A stretch of DNA of 64,000 nt. Origin: Icerya purchasi (Eukaryota > Arthropoda > Insecta > Hemiptera > Monophlebidae). Shown in pieces: positions 11,237 through 20,068 of the stretch. The translations under genes and the position numbers were made by a program. The stretch's first letter is position 1. The number at the start of each line of letters is the position of its first letter. The notes below the pieces were generated by a model. The model did not search any database. It saw nothing but the letters and a program-made list of their open reading frames with translations, and was not told where the DNA came from. The stretch spans positions 588,343,643 to 588,407,642 of the forward strand of contig CM077115.1 in the NCBI GenBank assembly GCA_039619475.1. Direction: 5' to 3'.

Positions 11237-12930
11237 TGAATGTGTTAAATGTAACATAACTCAGAAATATCACATAACCATAAAAAATGCTAGATTTCAG
11301 TTTATAGCAGGATGTAAAGTAATAAAAATACTACAATTTTTATAACACCGTAATCGGAAAAATAAACGAAATATGTGAATTATAATTCTAAGCCTTCAGA
11401 ATGTACCGCAACTTAACTTAAAAGTAGAACAAAAAAAATTGTAAAAAATCAGATTATTCACTGATATTTGAACGTGTTATACTAAAACTCTTTATTAAAA
11501 TAATAATATCACGAAGAGCGGGAAAAAATAAAATATCATTTAAGCTCTTTAATTGTAATATAACCTATTAAAAACGTAAAAAATGCGCGAAAGAGTTGGT
11601 TTTTGGCTAAAATCGGGGTTGCTCGCCATTTTTTTTTTTTTTTTTTTTTTAAAATAGTAGCGTCATCGTAAAGAGCGGGAAAGAACATTAAAATCATGAA
11701 TTTGAAAAGCGGCACCTCAAAATTAGGGCGTGAAAAAATGATTTAAAACTTGAATAATTTTTTTAGGGGCCAATTTTGAAGTTATAAGATTTGAAAAATA
11801 TTATAGTTATTTTTTATATGGAAACCCACCAGTACGAATTTTTTCAAAATTTTTGGATCAAAAGACGCTTCAGAAAAAAAAATAAAAAAAAAAATGTTTT
11901 TTGACTTTACTATGCATGCACAGGGGATAGGAAGCTGAAAATTTGGCCGCAGGAGTTTTTTCAACCCCTATCGAATGGCGTATAATACATATGTTTTTAA
12001 GAGGAGATTTTACAATAGTAATACGGCTATAGCCTTTATTAACCTGTTTCCAATATGCTATATTTTATTCATTTGATTTATTATTGTTGCTATATATTTA
12101 TTTTACTATTATCGTGTGCTCACTCTTAATGGCTCATAAGCAAGAAGCCTTTTAAGCTAAAATCTAGCTATCTCACGGCGGCTCAGTCGGCCGTGTCCAC
12201 TGAATGTTAGAAATGAAATATAATTGTTAACAAAATAATGTACGTATATACTAATGAGATTTATAACACTTGATTTTTCGATGACTAGTATGTTAATATC
12301 ATCATATTACCGGAACATAAAACGAATATTCACGAATAACCGACGACAAACAGCAATTAATCAAAATATTTTATTTATGAAATTCTTCCGGCAAAAAGAT
12401 TTAATTTAAAAATCGATGCGGGTCCGCCGACCACATAATCATTTTGATAACGATAACTCCTTTAGAGCCAAAAAGGATACTCAAAACGGATTAATTACCG
12501 AACGACCGAAAGACTCGCGAAAACCCAGGTAGTAGTCGATCAGCTGTCGGTACTGCCCGGCCAGTCGCACCGACACATCATACTTATCACTTACGTAATT
12601 TTGGCAAAATTACGTCGCTTTCGTCGGGCAGTACGTCTGGCCTTTGTTAATTTTACGTTATTATAATTGTGTTGGTACGGCATCGGAATTAGATTCCAAC
12701 TTGCCAACCGTTCGAACCATTTAATATCAACTATGTTACTTTACTCGGTCCGAACATTACTAGAGAAATATATATACGAAATACCATGCTGTGTGTTGAT
12801 CGATAAGAAATAAAATAATGAATATAAAATTTAATCGATGTTTTTCATTTCCCACAGCATAGTAAAACCAGAATTCCAATCACAAAATCAATATTTTATT
12901 TACGTCGCTCAACTGTAGGCTCATGACACT
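11237..12930. other. Gene-poor DNA with repeat fragments
   Basis: A second copy of the phrase TTATAAGATTTGAAAAATAT with its flank lies near 11780-11860, the same family as the complement of 9305-9420. A T-run is at 11630-11650. A more GC-balanced block at 12120-12720 may be unique host DNA. No gene is supported. Confidence 0.35.
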
Positions 12931-12934
12931 ATGC

Positions 12935-13540
12935 ACATTTATATAAAAGAAAACCGTGGTTGTGTACTTATTTATATATATACATATATGTTCACATATA
13001 CAACTTATGAAACTGAATTCTAAAATTAATTCCATTATGATCTCTTTTTTGATTTTTGCTTATTTTAAAAACACTCAAGCAATCACATTGAAATTTAATA
13101 AAGAAATTACATGTTTATATTTTCGGCTATATATAGGGTGCGGCAGCATAACTTGCTTTTATAAAATGCGCCACTATTTTTCTATTAAATTAAAAAAAAA
13201 AATCGAAATAAAACTGCAACGCAAAAAGCATAGCTAATGGGGGATGATCTAGAGTATGTATTTCGATTTTCTGTTATTATTTCTTTAACAAAATGCACTT
13301 AGAAAAAAGTGGCTCATTTTAAAAAAGGAAGTTATGCTGCCGCACCCTGTATCATGTTACTTTATCTAATGTATATCCCTCTAGTTAATTATAATCTATA
13401 GGCAGAGTATATATCCGCACAAAAATCATTTGAATAGAGACTCATGCAGATACAAAGATGGATGATTTATTTATATCGAACACCTCATCTGCATTTTGGA
13501 GGAATTTGGTAAAAATGAAGGTGTATCCGTATATTAATCC
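12935..13540 (+). repeat. Dispersed repeat copy 2, carrying a MITE
   Basis: This is the homologue of 8720-9120 in the same orientation. It is split at TATATA by the MITE at 13134-13349 and continues afterwards with ATCATGTTACTTTATCTAATG, which equals the sequence following the empty site in copy 1. Confidence 0.7.
13134..13349. mobile_element. 216-bp MITE, Tc1/mariner type (copy 2)
   Basis: It has the same length and termini as the MITE at 9587-9802 (the left end begins TAGGGTGCGG, a one-base change) and is flanked by TA at 13132-13133 and 13350-13351. Relative to the surrounding repeat it has the same position and orientation as copy 1. The two were therefore probably duplicated together rather than inserted twice. 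Confidence 0.9.
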
Positions 13541-13547
13541 TTTAATT

Positions 13548-13828
13548 CAGGGGTGGCCAACCCGCGGGCCGCATACGGCCCCGCCTTGAACATTTTTGCG
13601 GCCCTCGAGATGGCTAAAGTAGTAAAAAATTATGTTCTGCAAACTCATAATGCACGCGCATGTTGGAACATTTAATATATAACAAGTTTTATGTTTCACT
13701 CTTAAGTGTGTCTATAGTGGGTCTAAATCTAATATGGGGATATATATAGTTTTATATGCGGCCCCCGCGGAGTTATGATACAATTCCAAAGTGGCGGCCC
13801 GCAATATCATTTGTGTTGGCCACCCCTG
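13548..13828. mobile_element. 281-bp hAT-type MITE
   Basis: The ends are CAGGGGTGGCCAAC and its exact reverse complement, and the element is flanked by the perfect 8-bp duplication CTTTAATT at 13540-13547 and 13829-13836. The 8-bp target site and the CAGGGGTG terminus are diagnostic of the hAT superfamily. It has no reading frame. It is GC-richer near its ends than the neighbourhood. Confidence 0.92.
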
Positions 13829-14091
13829 CTTTAATTAGCGATTTTATTTCAAAAAATAAAAAATAAATAAAAAACCATAATAAAGAGGGAAAAAAGATGA
13901 AAACAGATTAGAATTTATTTGATTATATGTTGATTTCATATTGAATGTTTTGAAAATTATCTAATTGTCTGTTCTCGAAAAACAACATGCGAGTACTCAA
14001 TTTACTTCTTTTATTTATATATAGTTAATCATCATCTGTGTCTCCGCCATCCGTAGTACAAGTCACATTCGTTAATCATCTGTAATGCTTC

Positions 14092-14456
14092 GACAACGTG
14101 CAAACATAGAGCGCCGTTCTTGACACACAATCATAGAACTTCAGAAAAGATCGGTCCGCACTGATCAAGAACGTTCAGACAATAATGAACATGTTAGAAT
14201 CAGAACTTCTCAATGGCGAGCAGAATAATTGACAGATCCGTGGCAAGAAAAACTTAAAGTCTTACGATTAAAAACGAGGAGAAGAAGAGCAGCACGTTCG
14301 TCCCACCAACGCCAAGAAGCGGTAGATCAACGTATTCGTATGCAATATCTAATTATGCAAGCATGCAATTCATCAGCTGCTGTTGAGCGAGATATCTCTG
14401 GAAGCGTTCGATTAAAATCACCGGAGGACAGAGCTCCATCAAATGGAACAACCTGA
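14092..14456 (+). pseudogene. Decayed basic, arginine-rich coding fragment
   Basis: A frame that stays in phase from about 14092 to 14456 with two stops (near 14127 and 14229) encodes a polar, strongly arginine- and glutamine-rich segment. The last 75 codons are open. Basic runs such as KTRRRRAARSSHQRQEAVDQ resemble the N-terminal regions of Helitron/Pif1-type helicases and related arthropod transposon proteins. There is no helicase motif, so the family assignment is a guess. Confidence 0.3.
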
Positions 14457-15030
14457 TTATTTCGCAAATCGTTCAATTTATAGTTTAAATTTTCAGCGAA
14501 ACATTTTTTCTTTCTTTCCTTTTATTTCCACCTCACTATTCTTTGTTTATATTTTCCCCTTTACCATCTATATTATTTGCTCGGCTTCATTCTTATGAAT
14601 AGCAATCATGGGCGCGCGCATTATTTTTATAGTAACTACAAAAGAAGTATTACTTGCGTTTACATAACGGCAATTTTTATTTTTTATTGGGTTATTTTAT
14701 CGATTACTTTTGCACGATTATTTAATTTCACTTTGTCATTTTGTATATAATTCCGATATTTGTTAGGTAACTTCTAAATTAAAATATCTACAGCTCGCGC
14801 AACGTTGCATGTTGTAGTCAAAGCGTGTAATAATAATAATAATAATAATAATAAAGATTATTTTATTTCACTGGATTGCATTCCACAGCATAGCCATAGC
14901 AACACAAAGCATCGTATTAAATTGAATGGTGTGTTTTTTCGGTGAATTTATGTTTATTACTGCAATACTTTTACCTCCCCAATCATTAATATCAATCTGA
15001 GCCACAGCGAAGCGTGGCCGGGTTCAGCTA
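14457..15030. other. Repeat-derived DNA with (AAT)n and a transposon-like end
   Basis: No gene. An AAT microsatellite lies at about 14829-14854. At 14998-15032 the phrase AGCCACAGCGAAGCGTGGCC GGGTTCAGCTAG is of a type that ends many arthropod interspersed repeats. It abuts, without spacer, the truncated nuclease fragment starting at 15033, so this element probably caused that truncation. Confidence 0.4.
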
Positions 15031-15032
15031 GT

Positions 15033-15404
15033 CCTATATATATTTGTTCCTTAGTATAGTTTTTGTGCGGTTCATGAAATGCTCTATAATACTTCCCATC
15101 AACAATTATTTGTTCTAGAGCTTTTTCACTGGAACCATCCTTAAACTTCGTTTCTATGATAATGCCTTTTTTATTCTCGGTTATTATTAAAATGTCTATC
15201 CTTCTTGTTGTGTTTACTTCTTCATCTTTTTTTAAGAAAAATTTATTGTTAGCTTCAGGATCATCCTTTAAGAACAGCAAAAGGAGCGCATATAAAATTG
15301 CTTGCAAATCATATTCACTCGTTATATTTATATGTTTGTAGATGTTTATTATTGAGTTTAGAAACTCTTCAACTGATGATTTCTTATCGCTTAAATTTGA
15401 AATG
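15033..15404 (-). pseudogene. PD-(D/E)XK nuclease family fragment, left arm
   Basis: Read on the minus strand, about 123 codons are open from near 15400 to 15033. The product begins with a helical segment (about 15340-15400), followed by the catalytic core: RIDILII, then GIIIETK, a strongly hydrophobic beta strand ending in E-x-K, and then EKALEQI and KYY. This arrangement (D, spacer, E-x-K, and the A-L-x-Q-I helix) is that of the DUF1703/PDDEXK_9 type of restriction-like nuclease domain, which often follows an AAA-ATPase-like domain in bacteria. The usual catalytic residues are present. The protein is cut at its C-terminus by a transposon end at 15032, and its expected N-terminal ATPase-like part is absent. 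It is inverted relative to the copy at 15406-15815. Confidence 0.65.
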
Positions 15405-15419
15405 GTTCAAATTTAAGCG
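15389..15419. repeat. Axis of a ~370-bp-arm inverted repeat
   Basis: CGCTTAAATTTGAA and its reverse complement flank a short loop, ATG. The arms continue outward to about 15033 on the left and 15775 on the right. Each arm is a nuclease gene fragment, so two gene copies stand head to head. The arms differ by several substitutions and small indels, so the palindrome is not recent. Confidence 0.8.
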
Positions 15420-15815
15420 ATAACAAATATCAGTTGAAGAGTTTCTAAACTCGATAATAGAAATCTATGAAAATAGAAGTATAACCGGTGAATATGACTT
15501 ACAAGCAGTTTTATATACGCTTCCTTTGCTGTTCTCATAGGATGATCCTGAAGTTAATAATAAATTTCTCTTAAAAAACGATGAAGAAGTAAACACAACA
15601 AGAAGGATAGACATTTTAATAATAATAACCGAGGATAAGAAAGGCATTATCATCGAAAGCAAGCTTAAGAAAGGTTCCAGTGAAAAAGCTCTGAAGCAAA
15701 TAATCGTTGATGGAAAGTATTATAATAGAGCATTTCATGAACCGTACAAAAACGATACTAATGAACAAGTATATATAGGATTACATGTAACTAAAAAGAA
15801 AAAATTCAGTGTTTA
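15406..15815 (+). pseudogene. PD-(D/E)XK nuclease family fragment, right arm
   Basis: This is the second copy, on the plus strand, and reaches the natural C-terminus. In order: a one-base deletion near 15425 relative to the left arm, an in-frame TAG at about 15538, the catalytic stretch RIDILIII and GIIIESK (D and E-x-K retained), EKALKQI, KYY, and a lysine-rich end closed by TAA at 15813-15815. The two copies are clearly homologous across their overlap but have independent lesions. Downstream DNA to 16037 recurs inverted at 5834-6105. Related nuclease domains are frequent in bacterial symbionts of arthropods, so a transfer origin is possible but unproven. Confidence 0.65.
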
Positions 15816-16037
15816 AGTTACACTTATATTGTAGTACGAACACGAAAAAAAAGCAATACATATACCGGGGAAAAAAAAGGTTCTACCTGAAATGGCCTAA
15901 ATCAAGTAATGTTGGGGAATATTATAAAGCACGTAGACAAAAAAAACAAAAAACAACACATATTTATTTTAATGAAACGAGCAATATTAATTATGTAAAG
16001 AAGAATAAATGTAATCTAGCGTAAATCAAAGTGTATC
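15816..16037 (+). repeat. 3' flank of nuclease repeat, shared with 5.8-6.1 kb
   Basis: About 220 bp following the nuclease stop codon align with the reverse complement of 5834-6060. A 71-codon frame here is not preserved in the other copy, so the segment is probably untranslated. It ends sharply at 16037, which matches the boundary at 5834. Confidence 0.7.
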
Positions 16038-16920
16038 TAATTTATTCTATAGATTAGTAAATTATTGTTTAGTATGTGATTTGGTTTTTTGGTTGTTGTA
16101 TTCCGGGATGATGCGGGAATACCGATCGAAATTGGTGATATCGCGTTTATTTATTGGTACAAGTGACGATCAATTTACACGGAAATAGCAGATGAGGTTT
16201 TTCGTAAGTCCGTGAGTGTGCGATTAGTGCATCGAGCTGTGAAGCTAATCGGACAGACTAGGATAGCGTATTGGTTAATCCGGTGACTGTGGGGAGGCTT
16301 AATTATACACGCAAGTCTATACCGAGAACTAAAGCTAAAACTGCACGGAAATGCGGTCGGTGTCCGTCGAACGGCCACGTGACTAAATGACTAAATTCGC
16401 ATCACTCGTAGCAAAGGTGTAAATAAAACTGAATGTTCATCAGCGAATCACAAATTAGGTGAATCGTGTATTCAGCGCTTAGGTGAAATTCTGAAGAAGG
16501 CTATTTAACGTTGTAAACATGAACAAAATTCGGTATACAGCACTCTCTTTGCCAAATCTATAAAGAAAACAAGATAGAGAAAAGAGAAAAAGGAAAGGAA
16601 CTGTTAGTAGTCAATGTTCAACCCCATAAACAGCGAGATTAAATACGTGCTGTTCGGTTGTCTGTTTGCGCATTTCGTTAATAAACGTCTCTTCGTAAAT
16701 CGAATTTACGTACTCCATCTGGCTATCTGCGTTCCTGTTTTATATTTCTGATTGCTTCCATCAATCGATCTCCGATGCACCTTTCCACGCACACCTTCGG
16801 CGAGTGCTATATGCCATTGACTTATATCTATTACACAGCGTCGCCACACACATTTTGGTGCCTGCTGTTTTTGAACTGTTTCTAAGTAATTTTTGGGTGC
16901 AGAATCGAAAACAATTTTTA
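16038..16920. other. Possible solo LTR-like sequence, no gene
   Basis: No supported coding region. The interval has mixed composition, an AATAAA at about 16680-16685, and a CA-ending boundary at about 16852 followed by TTTTGGTGCC, which resembles the junction of an LTR with a primer-binding site. I could not find a matching second LTR or any gag-pol sequence in the window, so this remains a suggestion. Confidence 0.25.
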
Positions 16921-16923
16921 TAT

Positions 16924-17245
16924 TTAGTCTATCATTTTCCTAACCCAATGCTGATCCTTAGCTCTGCTATTCCGAAGACATAAAAAACAAGGATATTTTG
17001 TGTTTCCACTTTGCTGTTCAAGGAGGAAGTTTTTACCATTTTTAAATTGACACAAATCACCCATTAATGTTCTTCGAATTTCATTTTTTTCAAGACTAGT
17101 GATATTGTTTAAGTATTCCTCTTTCAAAATGATAGAATGACCAATAGAGGTATTGCTCCATATTTGTTACGGTCGTTCAAAAGAACACATTTTAAACTAC
17201 GTTTTGAACTATCAATAAAAAAACGACACTCGTCTGATGTGTATT
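16924..17245 (-). pseudogene. Fragment of an arthropod transposon-associated protein
   Basis: The minus strand encodes, in two frames, the run FIDSSKRSLKCVLLNDRNKY followed by IGHSIILKEEYLNN, then LMGDLCQFKNG and KYPCFLCLRNSRAKDQHW. This combination (FIDSSKRSLK, then an IP-x-GHS-like segment, a GDL segment and a PCFLC-x-x-SRA zinc-binding-like motif) recalls a protein family I have seen repeatedly in arthropod genomes and usually treated as transposon-derived; I do not know its function. A frameshift lies at about 17143 and both ends are missing. It abuts the repeat beginning near 17258. Confidence 0.5.
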
Positions 17246-17257
17246 CCGATAGGGGAC

Positions 17258-17471
17258 CGCTCTTTCGGGCGCGAAAAAGCGGGCGTAGACGAACTCAGAC
17301 CTTTTTACAGACTACCTACGATAATGTTCTCAGGTATCATTCGTTTGAACGTTATTATCTGTGTTAGTGAGAAACATGAGTTACCAAATATTGCTATCAG
17401 AAATTCCGCCCAAAAAATACCGTTCTTCGTTAACGATTTAGTTTTTCCGTGTGTATAGGATATTATATATG

Positions 17472-17502
<31 letters not shown>

Positions 17503-17985
17503 TCACAAAACACATATTTTATATCATTTTATTAAGTTATTTACTTTTTTAAAATATTCTCTATTTTTTTGAAATAACGACTTTACCGTGAAATACAGAT
17601 AAACAGACTTCTGCTATGTAAATTTAGGAGTTCTGTTAACAATAGTGATACGGACTGAACGAAGATGATTAATATTAATAATCGGTCAAGTGCATTATCA
17701 GTTCTTTTCATTTTCTTTTTTTTTTTTTTGCTAATGTATATTTAAAAAATTACAAACTGTCACTTATAGTGTAACATAACTGGATTGAATTTGCTTCTAA
17801 TACATATTCGTTGTATTATCTCTCTTTTTCATTCGTATTTAACAAGTTTGTTTATTTCCGTTTCTTCTGTTATCTACCATTTTAATGATATATTTAATTC
17901 CTTGATGAATCTGGCTAGGTTTCAAAAAAATATCGAAAAAGACAAAGGCGCAAAACTTTTTAAAACCATAACATAAACAAACGTA
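17258..17985 (+). repeat. Dispersed repeat X, copy 1 (uninterrupted)
   Basis: This segment aligns with 57527-57994 continued at 61199-61435. Landmarks are TCTTTCGGGCGC near 17261, GAACTCAGACCTTTTTACAG near 17293, and GTGTAACATAACTGGATTGA near 17769. An AT microsatellite at 17466-17503 is longer here. No long reading frame is shared, so it is a non-coding repeat or a decayed element. It serves as the empty-site reference for the nested insertions at 58-61 kb. Confidence 0.8.
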
Positions 17986-20030
17986 TATTTGTACACTTCT
18001 ATATAGTAATATAATACATTCAGATTTTGTTTTATCCGTACCGAAAACAAAAGTGTTTCTTACCGGATAGGAGTATATCTGTTATAAATTTACTTATTAT
18101 TAGTCGTTGTTGTCGATAATATTTTTTCATTTTTATATCTTTATTTTTATACTCGTATGTAAATATATTTCGTATTTTTTTATATATTAAATCCGTTCAT
18201 GCACTAGCGCCGCTATAAACGATCGGCCATTTTTCTAAGGGATGGCGTCGGTCTTTGTTTAGACGGCATGGCGATTTTTTTATTTGGGTCAGGCAGTGCG
18301 GCTACTGCAGGTAGTTGCGAAGGTTGTGGGTGTGATATTCTAGCGACGGGCTTTGTGCGTGCTTTCGGTCGCTTAGATGTGTATACACGTGGTACGATAT
18401 TTCCGTTTTCTATTTTGTATATAAAATTGTGTTAATGATTGGTTAAATTCGTATTGGTAATATTTGTTCGTTGTTTTCGTTAGTTCTATTTTTGTTTCTC
18501 CGTATCGATATTTTGTTTTGTGACCCGGCGCGCATCGAGGGTCTTTACAAATTATTTTCGGGATTGACTATTTTCGAATACATCGTGTGAAAACTATTCG
18601 AGTATAATTATTTCGGTTTCATTTTTTTTAAAGTTGAATTTTATTTATAAGGATATATATATATTTTTTTAATTATTTTATTTATAACAGTCGTACGCAA
18701 TTCAAGTTTGCGAGAAAAACAATAAGAAAAAAAGAAATCTGCATACATGCGTAAATCCTTCCAGAAACGCAACTTGCTTAACATTAATACGGGGTGATGC
18801 AAAATGTATAACTTAGACATTATGCAATCGCCAGACACGAGAGTTTTATAAAATTATTCATTTAAGTGGCAGTAGTATGTGCTTTATCTTTCTATGTTTA
18901 CATTTTTTGTATCTATACTTTAGGCTTTGATAATCATAGGAACAACAACTTACATATATTGTTTATTAATATTGAAGTGATATTCTTTTATTAACGTTAA
19001 TTTCATCCAGGGCTGCCACCACGGATTTATTTCCAGGAAAGTAAATGTTAAATTTAACGAGTGTTATTATTGTAATTATTACCAGTGTTGGAAAACAGAA
19101 ATTATGATTTAAAGTTATTATTTCAAGTCCTTACAGAAATCTTACTTAGCCGACTGACCGTAGAAAAAACACCAAAGTAATTAAAACAACTCATCTATAG
19201 CCGAGTAACTTTAACGGATATATGTAAAAATCGGTATATAACAACAATTAAACAAGTTCAGTCAAGCATGAGGTTTCATGCGCTAAGGATTCCGTATGAA
19301 AATTAACAATAACTATAATTATTTAGTATGTAAGAAAATTTGTTTGAATAAACTTCCATTTTTATTTTATTATTTTAATATTTTAATAAATTTCAGAGAT
19401 CTTTTCTAATAATAATTTACAACAGTAAAGCAAAATACTAATTTGAATCGAAGGATTAGACTAATTTGAAGCGCAATGTAATGGTTATGAAGAAAAATTA
19501 ATTAAATCCTTTTTTATTTATTCAATTTTCATTTATTTAATTTTTATTTATTTTCTAAAATGTATTTTTCTTAATCCCTACACCTATCTTTCTTGAATAG
19601 CCGACCGTTAAAGACATTTAATAAATATATAAACGAAAACACGCAAAAAATATTATTTAGAAATAATGTTAATGCTACGTGTCACTCTGCTGCGACTGCT
19701 AGAATGTTGGTGCTCCTTGCTGGCAGGTTAATGTACGTTGGTGATTGCATCCTGGATTCTCGGTGAATAGGAGGGGGAGACACGGTAGTCGAAATTATAG
19801 TTTAGGAATTTTGTAAGTGTCATTAATTTGAAAACCGAATTTCGAGGCGATTTGGTTATTGGCACCTTGTTGGATCACACTTCTTTCGGTTGCAAGACGA
19901 ACTGATTACTTTACTAAAAAAGGTCTATATAGTTCCGCAATGTGACAAAGACTGTCGTTCTACTGAGATGATTTTTTAACAATTCGGTTGTTTCTTTCGA
20001 CTCTCTCAATACGTTAGACCATTATTCATT
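17986..20030. other. Gene-poor DNA
   Basis: No supported gene. The block 18195-18560 is GC-richer than its surroundings and CpG-containing, which could reflect a host promoter or untranslated exon, but no coding exon follows. The rest is AT-rich with T-runs. Confidence 0.35.
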
Positions 20031-20031
20031 T

Positions 20032-20068
20032 TTAGGATTCCGTATACATGTAATGTACGGAATCCTAA
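20032..20068. repeat. Hairpin at head of tandem array
   Basis: TTAGGATTCCGTA (20032-20044) is the reverse complement of TACGGAATCCTAA (20056-20068), separated by 11 bases. It immediately precedes the array leader and may be the terminus of the repeat element. Confidence 0.75.

Noticed and set aside
12120..12720. GC-richer block as a tRNA or small RNA locus
   Set aside because: No tRNA A- and B-box pair or cloverleaf could be found; composition alone is not evidence.
15809..16024. 71-codon plus-strand frame after the nuclease stop
   Set aside because: The homologous segment at 5834-6057 does not preserve it, so it is more likely 3' flank than a gene.
16076..16860. Solo LTR with TG...CA ends and primer-binding site
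   Set aside because: Only one copy is present, no target duplication or coding remnant is visible, and the left end is arbitrary. Kept only as a low-confidence note.
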